Positions 42,327-51,925 are shown, counted from the first letter of the stretch. The stretch is 64,000 nt of DNA from Halomonas sp. 'Soap Lake #6' (GCF_003031405.1 NZ_CP020469.1:3782001-3846000), one strand, 5' to 3'. A program made the numbers and translations. The notes: a model not told the origin generated them from the sequence alone.

Positions 42327-43718
42327 CTAGTCCAGTGCTATCACCTTGCCGGGGTTCAATAGGCATTTGGGATCCAGTGCGATTTTCAGGCGTTTCATTA
42401 AGGCGATCTCCTCACTGGTACGGGAAACCGACAGGTAGTCCTTTTTCTCAAGGCCAATGCCGTGCTCTGCAGAAATAGACCCGCCAAACGCTTTTAGGGG
42501 CGAATAGACAAGCTGTTCAACCTGGCGTCGGCTGTCGGGGCTATCGTCGCGCACCGTGATCATAATGTGTAAGTTGCCATCACCGAGGTGGCCAAATACC
42601 ACCATTTTTCCTGCTTGGGGCCACTGAGTGTTAAGGTTCTCTTCTAAAATATCGACATACGCTTCCATACTGGGAATCGGCAGGCTGACATCGTAGGAGA
42701 ACATCGGCTTCAGCTCGTTCACCAGTGTTTCGATATCTTCTCTTATTGCCCAGATAGCCTGACGCTGAGCTTGCGAGCTAGCCAAGACCGCATCGGTGAT
42801 CAAATCGGCCTCTAGCGCCTTTTGCAGCACTTGGGAAAAGTGTTCGGCGTCCTCAGCCTCATCCAACCCCAGTGTTTCAATAATGGCGTAGAAGGGTGAG
42901 TCATCCGCTAGCACAGGCGCGTGCTTACCGCTCTCGGTGGTCATCAGTTTATAGTGATTGTTCCACAGCGCTTCAAAGGCGCTGAGGCTATTGGCTAGCT
43001 CACGGGAGACAAGATTCAGCAGTTGAGTCAGCGCATCGAAAGAGGGCACCGCAACTAATGCCGTTTGTTCGCTGGGCATATGCGGCTGTAACCGCAGTAC
43101 CGCACGAGTCACGATTCCCAGCGTACCTTCACTGCCAATAAACAGCTGCTTCAGGTCGTAACCTGCATTGTTTTTCAGCATTTTATTTAATGAACTCACC
43201 ACGGTGCCATCACTGAGTACAGCCTCTAACCCCAGTACCTGCTGGCGCATCATCCCGTAGCGTATTACCCGTATGCCACCAGCATTAGTCGCGATGTTGC
43301 CACCAATGGTGCAGGAACCCCTTGCCCCCAGGTCGAGGGGAAACTGCATATCGATCTCTTGTGCTGCTTCCTGTACGCGCTGTAGGGTCACCCCGGCCTG
43401 AACTTGAATAGTGGAGCCAACGGGGTCGATCTCCTCTATTTGGTTCATCAACTCCAATGAAACGACGATTTCATCTGGGCTTGCCACACCACCATGCACA
43501 ATGCCGGTCATGCCGCCGTGTGTCACCACGGGCTGGTCGGCCTGATAGCACACAGCCATGACGCTGCTCAGTTGCTCTGTGCTGCGAGGCCTGATAATCG
43601 CCTTAGCGCGACAAGGCGCTCCCGTAAACCAATCTACGCTGCGCTGCGAGACATCGTCACCAAGCAGTACCCCCGAAGGGCCGACGATTGCCAAAAGGTC
43701 GTTCAGCAACTTATCCAT
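42327..43718 (-). CDS. FAD-linked 2-hydroxyacid dehydrogenase (GlcD/D-lactate dehydrogenase-like)
   Basis: A 463-residue flavoenzyme of the vanillyl-alcohol-oxidase fold that oxidises D-2-hydroxy acids to 2-oxo acids. FAD-binding domain about 30-215 (HGGMTGIVHGGVASP, LGARGSCTIGGNIATNAGG, NNAGYDLKQLFIGSEGTLGI) and a C-terminal FAD-oxidase domain (HLGDGNLHIMI, SAEHGIGLEKKDYL). No iron-sulfur domain is fused. Candidate substrates are D-lactate, glycolate or D-2-hydroxyglutarate. It is divergent from the dctPQM operon, so the TRAP ligand may be a 2-hydroxy acid. Confidence 0.9.
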   Translation of the reverse strand: MDKLLNDLLAIVGPSGVLLGDDVSQRSVDWFTGAPCRAKAIIRPRSTEQLSSVMAVCYQADQPVVTHGGMTGIVHGGVASPDEIVVSLELMNQIEEIDPVGSTIQVQAGVTLQRVQEAAQEIDMQFPLDLGARGSCTIGGNIATNAGGIRVIRYGMMRQQVLGLEAVLSDGTVVSSLNKMLKNNAGYDLKQLFIGSEGTLGIVTRAVLRLQPHMPSEQTALVAVPSFDALTQLLNLVSRELANSLSAFEALWNNHYKLMTTESGKHAPVLADDSPFYAIIETLGLDEAEDAEHFSQVLQKALEADLITDAVLASSQAQRQAIWAIREDIETLVNELKPMFSYDVSLPIPSMEAYVDILEENLNTQWPQAGKMVVFGHLGDGNLHIMITVRDDSPDSRRQVEQLVYSPLKAFGGSISAEHGIGLEKKDYLSVSRTSEEIALMKRLKIALDPKCLLNPGKVIALD

Positions 43719-44011
43719 TTCTTATTCCTGTTTTAGCTGGCTACACCATTGGTCTAAGCACTTGGCTCTTTAAAAACCATGTAATGCTTTCTCCAAGAGT
43801 GCGCAATCAAAAGTAACCGCTAGCAGGCTATCGCCAACCGATGAATCACTCAAGCCCAAGATCTATAAAGATTTTTTTGGATTAGCAGAGCGAATAATGG
43901 AATAAAAATAAGTAATTTGTCCCCTAGGGTTAATGTGATATAGATGAGCGTTACGAAGATAATAAAACCACGCCTCAATATAATAAGAACCACTAATTCT
44001 TAGGAGATAAT

Positions 44012-45052
44012 GTGAATAACCTCGCCCGCTTTACGCTTAACGCTGTGACCAAATCGACACGCCAACTGAAACAGTTAACACTCCCCCTTATTGGTGCAGG
44101 CCTACTCAGTTTACCCCTCGCTGGACACACAAACGATATAGCCCCTACCACGCTGCGCCTGGCCCATGTTGTGAATACGGAAGATACTTACCATATTGCT
44201 GCCGAGCGCTTCCAACAGCTGGTTAGCGAACATACCGATGGCGCGGTTACCGTTGAAATTTACCCGAATGCCTCCCTGGGCGATGAGCGTACCCTGTTAG
44301 AAGGTATGCAGATCGGCACTGTGGATATGGGCGTTATCACCAACGGGCCGGTGGCTAACTTCGTCGATGAGTTCTCCGTTTTCGAGCTACCGTTTCTCTT
44401 TCCCAGCTCCGAAGCGGCCTATGCTGTGCTAGATGGTGAGATCGGCCAGGAAATCCTAGGCAAATTACAGGATGTGAACCTGAAGGGGCTGGCATACGCT
44501 GAACGTGGCTTTCGGAATATCACTAATAGCCGGCACGTAATTAATGTCCCTGAAGACCTCCAAGGCCTGAGGCTGCGGGTCATCGAAAACGAGGTTTATG
44601 TTGATACGTTCCGCGGGCTAGGTGCCAACGCTGTTCCCATGGCCTGGACAGAGACATTAACCGCCTTACAGCAAGGTACTATTGATGGCCAGGAGAACCC
44701 GGTTAATGCTATTCATGCCTTTAACCTTGCAGAAACCCAGGGTCACCTAACGATGACTCGGCATATTTATGCGCCAGCAACGTTTATTATGAGCTTACCC
44801 ACCTGGAACGGTCTCCAGGCAGAGCTTCAGCCCATTGTGCTGGACGCCGCCAAGCAAGCATCTGCATACGCCAGGGAGCAGAATGCTATTATGGAAGCCG
44901 AGCAGCTGGCTGAACTTCGCGAGGCAGGCATGGAGGTCAACGAAACTCCGGATATGGAAGCCTTCCAAACCGCCGTGGCGCCAGTGTATGAGAAGTATGG
45001 CAAGCAGTTTGGTGATTACTTACCGCGCATTCAGGAGGCGCTAAATCAGTGA
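44012..45052 (+). CDS. dctP: TRAP transporter substrate-binding protein (DctP family), system 4
   Basis: A 346-residue periplasmic receptor. The signal peptide is longer than in its paralogue (cut near LAGHT). Arginine motif DLQGLRLRVIENEVY and loop TIDGQENPVN. It starts with GTG at 44012, with AGGAGA 4 nt upstream. It overlaps dctQ by 4 nt and is translationally coupled. Nearly the same protein is encoded at 40227-41222. Confidence 0.93.
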   Translation: MNNLARFTLNAVTKSTRQLKQLTLPLIGAGLLSLPLAGHTNDIAPTTLRLAHVVNTEDTYHIAAERFQQLVSEHTDGAVTVEIYPNASLGDERTLLEGMQIGTVDMGVITNGPVANFVDEFSVFELPFLFPSSEAAYAVLDGEIGQEILGKLQDVNLKGLAYAERGFRNITNSRHVINVPEDLQGLRLRVIENEVYVDTFRGLGANAVPMAWTETLTALQQGTIDGQENPVNAIHAFNLAETQGHLTMTRHIYAPATFIMSLPTWNGLQAELQPIVLDAAKQASAYAREQNAIMEAEQLAELREAGMEVNETPDMEAFQTAVAPVYEKYGKQFGDYLPRIQEALNQ

Positions 45053-45576
45053 TGGCGTTTGCACAGCCACTTTTAACACTGCTACAACGCATCGAACGCG
45101 GGCTGGATGCCATCATCCAGCCCGTGGTGTTTGCTGGTATGGCAGCTTTAATCGGTGTGATTACCCTGCAGATAGTCTCGCGCGTCTTTTTCAGCGCTGT
45201 TGGCTGGACAGAAGAGGTGGCACGCTTTCTGCTGGTATGGATTACATTTCTCGCTAGTACGCTGGCCTTTCAGCGAGGGCGGCATATCGCCGTTACCTTT
45301 GCGGTGGATGCCCTTCCCCTGCCGTTACGCAAACTGGCCCGTTTGGCTGCACTGGCGGTGATGCTGGCCTTTATGGTGATGCTGATCATCATCGGCTACC
45401 GCTATATGCAGGTGCAGAGTTTTCAGAAGTCTGCCTCACTACGGCTCTCCATGACCTATGTTTATGCGGTGATTCCGCTCTCTTCCGCCATTATGGCGTG
45501 GTACGCCTTGGTGGATATGATTGAAGTACTGATTAACGGTGAACCGACGGCCGCCGCCGAGGAGAAACCGCTATGA
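45049..45576 (+). CDS. dctQ: TRAP transporter small permease (DctQ), system 4
   Basis: A 175-residue membrane subunit with four helices and the motif VGWTEEVARFLLVWITFLAS, then RGRHIAV. The start is GTG at 45049 (GTGA overlap with dctP) or ATG at 45052. It overlaps dctM by ATGA. Confidence 0.92.
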   Translation: MMAFAQPLLTLLQRIERGLDAIIQPVVFAGMAALIGVITLQIVSRVFFSAVGWTEEVARFLLVWITFLASTLAFQRGRHIAVTFAVDALPLPLRKLARLAALAVMLAFMVMLIIIGYRYMQVQSFQKSASLRLSMTYVYAVIPLSSAIMAWYALVDMIEVLINGEPTAAAEEKPL

Positions 45577-46835
45577 CGCTGGTACTGTTTGGGCTGTTTT
45601 TCCTATTCATGTTGTTGGGTGTCCCCATCGCCTTTGCCATTGGCGCCAGCGCTCTTTATGCCTTACACCAATCTGGTGTACCGCTAATGGTGGTCACCCA
45701 GCAGATGTTTCAGGGGATTAACTCTTTTGCCTTGGTCGCTATCCCGATGTTTATTCTGGCCGGGGATTTAATGGCCCAGGGCAAGGTGAGCGAGCGGCTG
45801 GTAAGCTTTGCCGACTCACTGGTGGGCTTTATGCGCGGTGGGCTTTCGGTGGTGTCGGTGATGGCGGGGATGTTCTTTGCAGCTATTTCCGGTTCCGGTG
45901 CCGCCACCACTGCCGCAGTGGGTTCAAGCCTAGTGCCGGAGCTTAAACGCAAGGGTTACGATCCCGCTTCAGCGGCAAGCCTCATCGCAGCCAGCGGCAC
46001 TATTGGCGTGGTCATTCCCCCTTCGGTGCCAATGATTATCTACGCCGTTATTGCCCAACAGTCGGTTTCCAAGCTGTTTTTGAACGGCTTTTTACCTGGG
46101 TTGGCAATGGGGCTAGGTTTAATGGCCATCGCGATTACCCAGGCGTATAGGCGCCAATATCCCAAAGGTACGCCACTATCCCTGGCAACTATTTGGCGCA
46201 CACTGAAGGCGGCCAGTTGGGGGCTGATGACCCCGGTTATCATTTTAGGCGGCATCTTCTCAGGCATTTTCACACCATCCGAAGCAGCGGTTGTAGCGGT
46301 TAACTATGCGCTACTGGTCTCGCTGTTTGTATACCGTGATTTGACGCTGCCCCAGGTGTATAAGCTACTCATTCGTTCGGCGATGACCACAGCAGTGATT
46401 ATGCTGGTAATTGCCATGTCGGCGGTGCTGAGCTGGACGCTCTCTAGCTGGCAGGTTCCCGGCGCCATCGCCCAGTCGGTGCTGTCACTCTCCACCAACC
46501 CTTACGTGATTATGCTGCTGGTGGTGGCAGTGATTCTGCTAACCGGGGTGTTTATCGAAACCGCGAGTGCGCTGATCATTCTCACCCCTGTGCTGTTGCC
46601 GCTGGTGCTCCAGCTGGGGATCGATCCGATCCACTTCGGCTTGATTATTGTCGTGGGGCTTTCCATTGGCATGATTACCCCACCGGTGGCGATCAACCTC
46701 TACGTGGCCTCATCGGTAACCCAACTGCCGCTGGAACGCATCACCCGGGCAATTATCCCCTACTTGCTGGGGCTGATAGGGGTACTGCTCTTAGTGGTTT
46801 ATGTGCCTATTTTATTGGGCTGGTCGGGCCGATAA
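45573..46835 (+). CDS. dctM: TRAP transporter large permease (DctM), system 4
   Basis: A 420-residue permease with about 12 helices: ALVAIPMFILAGDLMAQGKVSERLVSFADSL, FFAAISGSGAATTAAVGSSLVPEL, SGTIGVVIPPSVPMIIYAV, TPSEAAVVAVNYA and MITPPVAINLYVASS. It is the last gene of the operon, followed by an intrinsic terminator. Confidence 0.93.
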   Translation: MTLVLFGLFFLFMLLGVPIAFAIGASALYALHQSGVPLMVVTQQMFQGINSFALVAIPMFILAGDLMAQGKVSERLVSFADSLVGFMRGGLSVVSVMAGMFFAAISGSGAATTAAVGSSLVPELKRKGYDPASAASLIAASGTIGVVIPPSVPMIIYAVIAQQSVSKLFLNGFLPGLAMGLGLMAIAITQAYRRQYPKGTPLSLATIWRTLKAASWGLMTPVIILGGIFSGIFTPSEAAVVAVNYALLVSLFVYRDLTLPQVYKLLIRSAMTTAVIMLVIAMSAVLSWTLSSWQVPGAIAQSVLSLSTNPYVIMLLVVAVILLTGVFIETASALIILTPVLLPLVLQLGIDPIHFGLIIVVGLSIGMITPPVAINLYVASSVTQLPLERITRAIIPYLLGLIGVLLLVVYVPILLGWSGR

Positions 46836-46857
46836 GCCAACGTTTACAATCCCCTCA

Positions 46858-46884
46858 AGAGAGCCTTATTGGCTCTCTTTTTTT
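46858..46884 (+). terminator. Intrinsic terminator of the TRAP system 4 operon
   Basis: AGAGAGCC pairs perfectly with GGCTCTCT across TTATT and continues into a run of Ts, 22 nt after the dctM stop codon. Confidence 0.9.
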
Positions 46885-46929
46885 AGGCAGCGCTTACTTA
46901 TTCGCAACCTGTATTTTCAAGTGATGAAC

Positions 46930-47985
46930 TTACGCTGAATACTCACCGGTCTGGCACGACTTTCGAAACTGCCCTGGTGTTACTTCAAAAAGCTGGAAAA
47001 AGCAGTTACGAAAATGGGAGATACTAACAAAGCCGGTAGCAACCGCCACCTCGGCAACGGGCTTATTAGTTTGTTGGAGAAGCTGGCGCGCACGCGTTAG
47101 GCGAAGCTCCATATAGTATCGCGACGGGCTAGCGTTAACGTAGTTACAAAACAAGCGCTCTAGTTGGCGTCTGGAAATATTGACCCAGTTGGCTATCTCA
47201 GAGATGGAGAGAGGTTCCTCAATATTATTTTTCATTAACTGTAGCGATATTTTAAGCTTTTCTGGCAAAGTGAAATTTTGGTCAACTCGTAACGTTGAAA
47301 TATCAGGAGAATCCAGGCCTTTGTCACAGCTAAGCATCTCCTCGACCGCACTGACCACTTCATTACCACAGTCCGACCTTACCATTTCAAGCATCATACT
47401 CAGAGAACTACTCGCCCCTGCGCAACTGAGTCGATTACGATCTACAATAAAGCTCCGGCTCGATATCGATACATCCCAGAACTGCTCTGCCATCATCGCA
47501 CGTCCGTCAGGATGATAAGCACACTGGTAACCGCTCAATAGCCCCGCTTCTGCTAGAAAGTAGGCACCGTTCCATAACCCTCCTAGCACCACACCTTTAC
47601 TGTCAGCGCTTCTCAGCTTGCTGCGGAGAAGATTAGTTGTTTTAGGTGGTACACGTAAGCCGCCACATACAATAATTACATCGACTTGAAGGCTGGCAAT
47701 ATCGAACATTTTCAAAGACACATCTGTTGCCACCTCAATACCCAAGTCAGAAATTGTTGCGCCTCCCTCATTACCTACCACCAATACTTCATATAGTGTG
47801 GCCGACTTCATTAAATTCGTCGTAACCAGCGCATCCACAGCGCCAGTAAAAGCCATCATTGAAAAGTTCTCCAGTAGTATAAATGCAATTTTTTTACTTT
47901 TTTTAGTTGTTACTGAAGTGCCAGCACTATAAACATAGGGCATGTTTTTATTTTTCAATACACTTGAAAATTTATCTTTCATCAT
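46930..47985 (-). CDS. GlxA-family AraC-type transcriptional regulator
   Basis: A 351-residue regulator. The N-terminal DJ-1/PfpI-like domain (about 30-200; IAFILLENFSMMAFTGAVDALVTTN) has the nucleophile-elbow region as LGGLWNGAYFLAEAGLL, without the Cys of true DJ-1 proteases, as in other GlxA regulators. The C-terminal AraC domain (about 245-345) carries two helix-turn-helix motifs (ISEIANWVNISRRQLERLF and PVAEVAVATGFVSISHFRNCFFQLF). It is divergent, across 833 nt, from TRAP system 5 and probably regulates it. Confidence 0.92.
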   Translation of the reverse strand: MMKDKFSSVLKNKNMPYVYSAGTSVTTKKSKKIAFILLENFSMMAFTGAVDALVTTNLMKSATLYEVLVVGNEGGATISDLGIEVATDVSLKMFDIASLQVDVIIVCGGLRVPPKTTNLLRSKLRSADSKGVVLGGLWNGAYFLAEAGLLSGYQCAYHPDGRAMMAEQFWDVSISSRSFIVDRNRLSCAGASSSLSMMLEMVRSDCGNEVVSAVEEMLSCDKGLDSPDISTLRVDQNFTLPEKLKISLQLMKNNIEEPLSISEIANWVNISRRQLERLFCNYVNASPSRYYMELRLTRARQLLQQTNKPVAEVAVATGFVSISHFRNCFFQLFEVTPGQFRKSCQTGEYSA

Positions 47986-48818
47986 TCACCCCAAGTATTT
48001 TATTATATAAACAGCCTCTATTCTTAAACAACTCATCTCATATACTTTAAATCTCCAACCAGGTACTTAAGAAAGGCCTGAAAAAGTGACGATATTCGTC
48101 AATTCTCACTTGAGCCGACAAAAACCGAAACATCAGACACTATTCTCCCGTTCTTTGTGCATTTTTTGGCCGCATCCCCATTCTTTGAGCGGAAAACGGG
48201 CACAGTAAGCCTATGGCTTTCTGTTGCTTGGAATACAGCTTCTGTCGGGTGCTGAGCCACCTCGCACTATACCCATAAACGTCGTTGCAGTGCAGCGCCC
48301 TGCCAAGTCCGTGGCGCTCCAGCAAGATTTCACGGTGGGCCTTTCGCTTCTTGTTCTGATGCTCGGCTTCGATGTGATCCATGGCAGCACTGAACCCTAT
48401 GCGGCTGATGATGGCCTTATTATCGCTGATGCCAGGGAGTTATTCAGAGCCTCCATGGCATTCGGCTAGCATCAACGATACCCACAGGACAAAATCCAGC
48501 AAAATAAATGCCAAAAAGCAAAATGCACCAAAAATCTCTTATTAAATAATCTCAAATCGTATAGTTAGCTGAAAAATCATTACAACAACCATCATATTCT
48601 TAACTGGTAGCGCCCTATAATTCTAAAATGGCGTTTAAGAAAATTGCCTCTCATATAGCAGCAATTTCATACGGCTTACCCGCAACTACTGCACTAAAAC
48701 TCACTCCTTTTTTTAAAGATGTCGCCATCCAATCCATAAATGTCGCAACAGCAACCTTTTTAATAATGAAACCTGATTCAAGATAAAGATCCACTTCGCT
48801 CCTCTGAGAAACATCATT
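47986..48818. other. 833-nt intergenic region before TRAP system 5
   Basis: No convincing gene. Overlapping open stretches of about 80 codons on both strands (48140-48382 minus, 48224-48469 plus) lack ribosome binding sites and recognised domains; the higher-GC core at 48140-48470 may be a decayed gene or element. The last 300 nt are AT-rich and probably hold the dctP promoter. Confidence 0.5.
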
Positions 48819-49844
48819 ATGAACAATTCAAAAAGAAAAAAGTTCACTCTCTCTATATCTACTTTATTATCATTAGCTTTTATTGGAGGTGCACAAGCAG
48901 ATAATATCTCTCTAAAGTTTCATAGTGGACTTTCTCAATCCCGACCCGAAGCAGAGCAGATTGATAAATTCGCTAGCCTAGTGAGCGAAAAATCAGGCGG
49001 TGAGCTTGAAATTGAAGTCTATCATGCGGGCGCTTTAGGCCTAAAAGAAGCCGACATGCTTAGGATATTACAGCAAGGCATGGTCGATATGGCGCTACTG
49101 TATGGTGAATATTACACCCGTGATGCGCCTTCCTTGGCCTCTGTATACGCTCAGGGCGCTATTACGGAATCTTCGCAACATGATGAAATTCTTGATGTGA
49201 TAAGAGAGCTCTATGAGGACGGCTTCGCAAACTGGAACATTCAAATCGTTGGTGGCGTTGTTGCTCCTATTTTCGATGTAGGTTTGCACTGCAAAGAGCC
49301 GGTTCACTCCCTGGCAGACCTACAGGGTAAGAAAGTCCGCGTCTGGTCCAGGCACCTTGTGGATACCTTTGAATTGCTGGGCATTTCAGCTCAAGTCATT
49401 CCACAAAATGATATGTACATGGCGCTTCAAACAGGTGTTGTAGATTGTGCCTACTACTTATCTACCGTGGCTCCTACCGTTTCGCTTCAAGAAGTCACCA
49501 AGCACGAATCTTACTTACATCCTTGGGCAGCCTCGCCTTGGCTTTTTGGTATCAGTGAAAGAGCGCTATCCCGCCTTAACGATAATCAGCGCCAAGCTCT
49601 GGAAGAAGCCGGTGAAGAGATTTGGAACGAGACCCGTGCCACTGCAGTAGATCCAGAGCGTGAGGCGCAGGCACGCCAAGAGCGAGAAGAACTGGGAATC
49701 GTCATGCTTCCCGATTTCTCGGACGATGACGTCGAAACATTCGTAGGAGCTGCCTGGCAGGCGTGGAAAACCATGGCAGAGAATGCCGGAGAGGATGGTA
49801 CACGCTACTACAACACGGTGACCCAAGCGATTTCCGAAGAGTAA
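48819..49844 (+). CDS. dctP: TRAP transporter substrate-binding protein (DctP family), system 5
   Basis: A 341-residue periplasmic receptor with a signal peptide (cut near GGAQA). The arginine motif is DLQGKKVRVWSRHLVDTF, and the pocket loop VVDCAYYLSTVAPTVSLQEV differs from all other DctPs in this window, so the ligand should be distinct. It heads dctP-dctQ-dctM and is followed by a terminator hairpin that probably raises DctP expression relative to the membrane subunits. Confidence 0.9.
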   Translation: MNNSKRKKFTLSISTLLSLAFIGGAQADNISLKFHSGLSQSRPEAEQIDKFASLVSEKSGGELEIEVYHAGALGLKEADMLRILQQGMVDMALLYGEYYTRDAPSLASVYAQGAITESSQHDEILDVIRELYEDGFANWNIQIVGGVVAPIFDVGLHCKEPVHSLADLQGKKVRVWSRHLVDTFELLGISAQVIPQNDMYMALQTGVVDCAYYLSTVAPTVSLQEVTKHESYLHPWAASPWLFGISERALSRLNDNQRQALEEAGEEIWNETRATAVDPEREAQARQEREELGIVMLPDFSDDDVETFVGAAWQAWKTMAENAGEDGTRYYNTVTQAISEE

Positions 49845-49867
49845 AAGGGTATTTAAACCAACCGTAG

Positions 49868-49898
49868 AAAAGAGCCAATTTTCCTTGGCTCTTTTTTT
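49868..49898 (+). terminator. Intra-operon terminator between dctP and dctQ (system 5)
   Basis: AAAAGAGCCAA pairs with TTGGCTCTTTT across TTTTCC and ends in a T-run. It sits between dctP and dctQ, just before the dctQ ribosome binding site, and should cause partial termination. Confidence 0.9.
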
Positions 49899-49909
49899 GG
49901 AGTTAAACC

Positions 49910-50419
49910 GTGATGATTAAAAGAGTTAACAATACCCTTAAGAATATCGCTTACCTCTCGTTTTTACTTGGCGTAGCCAGTGGCATTGCGATGACGGCAC
50001 TTATATTTGTCAGCACATTAATGCGCTATTTAGGTGGTCGTCCTTTACGCTTTTCTGATGAGCTAGCAGGTTTACTATTCTTAACTCTAACCTTTCTCTG
50101 CCTACCTTACGTGCTTAATAAAGGTCGCCACATACGTATAGAGATACTCGTGACTCTGATGCCTAAGAGTATCGTCAAAATAATGGATTTTATCGCCGTT
50201 ATCGTGCTGCTTACGTTCTGCTCTATATTCGCCTACGAGTCCTGGCACTTCATGCACTTCTCATTCTCGCTCAACTCGCGTACCGATATAAGCGGCATAC
50301 TTCTATGGCCTTGGATGAGCATTATGACGTTTTCAATGGTGCTCTGCATTTTGATTCAGCTAAGCCATGGTTTTACACAGCCCACCGCCAATGTGACTTC
50401 AACTGAGGATGTAATCTAA
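49910..50419 (+). CDS. dctQ: TRAP transporter small permease (DctQ), system 5
   Basis: A 169-residue membrane subunit with four helices, LRFSDELAGLLFLTLTFLCLPYVLNKGRHIRIEI being the family region. GTG at 49910 is preceded by GGAG at 7 nt; an ATG follows at 49913. The stop overlaps the dctM start (TAATG). Confidence 0.9.
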   Translation: MMIKRVNNTLKNIAYLSFLLGVASGIAMTALIFVSTLMRYLGGRPLRFSDELAGLLFLTLTFLCLPYVLNKGRHIRIEILVTLMPKSIVKIMDFIAVIVLLTFCSIFAYESWHFMHFSFSLNSRTDISGILLWPWMSIMTFSMVLCILIQLSHGFTQPTANVTSTEDVI

Positions 50420-51702
50420 TGAGTTGGTTACTTTTAAGCGGAAGCTTGGTTCTATTTCTTACCAGCGGTGCGATTCTAGGCGCTGCACTAGGCCTTACGG
50501 GTCTATTCCTGCTCTATTTTCAAGCGAACGGTGCCACACCCTTAGCGATTAATGCCACCTGGAATATGCTGACGGACTTTACACTAAGTGCGGTTCCACT
50601 ATTCATATTTTTAGGTGAGATACTTCTTGCAAGCGGCGTGTCCAAACGCGTCTACAACGGTTTAACCCCTATGTTCGCGCGTGTTCCCGGACAGTTACTC
50701 CATACCAACATCGCAGTCTGCACGCTGTTTGGTGCGGTGAGTGGTTCCAGCACATCCACTGCTGCTGCCATAGGTGCGGTTGGTTACCCAGAGCTTAAAA
50801 ATAGAGGATATAACCCAAGCGTTGTGGTCGGCACGCTGGCGGCCGGCGGTACGCTTGGGCTGCTCATTCCTCCTAGCTTGGCCCTTATCATTTACGGTGC
50901 CACTCAGAATGTATCCATTGGGAAACTCTTTATCGCAGGTATGCTCCCAGGCTTATTGATCGCTCTAGCCTTTTCTACCTGGATCGTTATTCGCTCTAAA
51001 ATTGGCGAGCCTGTCACACCGACGTTCAAGGAAAAAGTTTCACTCTCGCATATTTTGCACGGATTAAAAGAGATCTGGCCTTTACCTGTACTCATTTTCT
51101 TCGTGCTTGGAACTATTTACATGGGCATCGCAACGCCCACAGAGTCTGCAGCTCTTGGCGTTGTGGCCAGCATTATACTGGGACTAACGTGGGGCGATTT
51201 AAACTTACAGCGTCTTTGGCAGGCATTTAAACATGCGTCTATCATGTTTACCGCTATTGGTATGATTCTAATTGGCACGGTTATCCTTTCTCAAGCGGTC
51301 AGCCTGTTAGGTATCCCTCGTGCAGCGGTCGAAACCATTGGTAACTTTGGCCTAGGTCCTTATGGCATCTTATTAATGATCGTTATTGTTTATATCGTTC
51401 TGGGATGCTTTTTTGATGGTATTTCACTGCTGTTAATGACGCTGCCTATTACTTTTCCGATGATAACAAGCTTAGGATTTGATCCCATTTGGTTTGGCAT
51501 CATTGTTACTCTACTTATTGAGATTGGCATGATAACGCCTCCTGTAGGGCTTAACCTGTTTGTCTTATCATCCATCTCTAAAAATGAAGTGGATTTAACC
51601 GCTGCTGCAAAAGCCTCACTCCCTTATTGGCTTATTTTATTAGGGGCGGTTGGGTTGTTTACCCTATTCCCCAATATCATTTTATGGATCACTAACTACT
51701 GA
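50419..51702 (+). CDS. dctM: TRAP transporter large permease (DctM), system 5
   Basis: A 427-residue permease with about 12 helices: AVPLFIFLGEILLASGVSKRVYNGL, LFGAVSGSSTSTAAAIGAVGYPEL, GGTLGLLIPPSLALIIYGATQN, ATPTESAALGVVAS and MITPPVGLNLFVLSSIS. It is the last gene of the operon; a terminator lies about 150 nt downstream. Confidence 0.93.
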   Translation: MSWLLLSGSLVLFLTSGAILGAALGLTGLFLLYFQANGATPLAINATWNMLTDFTLSAVPLFIFLGEILLASGVSKRVYNGLTPMFARVPGQLLHTNIAVCTLFGAVSGSSTSTAAAIGAVGYPELKNRGYNPSVVVGTLAAGGTLGLLIPPSLALIIYGATQNVSIGKLFIAGMLPGLLIALAFSTWIVIRSKIGEPVTPTFKEKVSLSHILHGLKEIWPLPVLIFFVLGTIYMGIATPTESAALGVVASIILGLTWGDLNLQRLWQAFKHASIMFTAIGMILIGTVILSQAVSLLGIPRAAVETIGNFGLGPYGILLMIVIVYIVLGCFFDGISLLLMTLPITFPMITSLGFDPIWFGIIVTLLIEIGMITPPVGLNLFVLSSISKNEVDLTAAAKASLPYWLILLGAVGLFTLFPNIILWITNY

Positions 51703-51855
51703 CAACCCAACAACCGACTTTGAACAGACAGTTACTCATGTATTAGCATCATTGATAACATAGGTTAATGTCATCAATGACCTATCGGTTCATTGTAGGG
51801 AAGTGGTGGCCAGGGATGGCCCGTTTTAGCAGGATGCTAGCCACGCCCTTCTGCT

Positions 51856-51893
51856 GCCCTGACCGTTTCCCGCCTGGTCAGGGCATCTTTTTT
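51856..51893 (+). terminator. Intrinsic terminator between dctM and ureG
   Basis: GCCCTGACC pairs perfectly with GGTCAGGGC (11-nt loop) and is followed by ATCTTTTTT. The T-run is on the plus-strand side, so it serves the TRAP operon; on the minus strand no T-run follows. Confidence 0.88.
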
Positions 51894-51925
51894 ATCGCTG
51901 CTTTTCGAGAAACGGCTTATCGCAC

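Noticed and set aside
48140..48469. Overlapping 80-codon frames on both strands before TRAP system 5
   Set aside because: No ribosome binding sites and no recognised family; may be decayed DNA.
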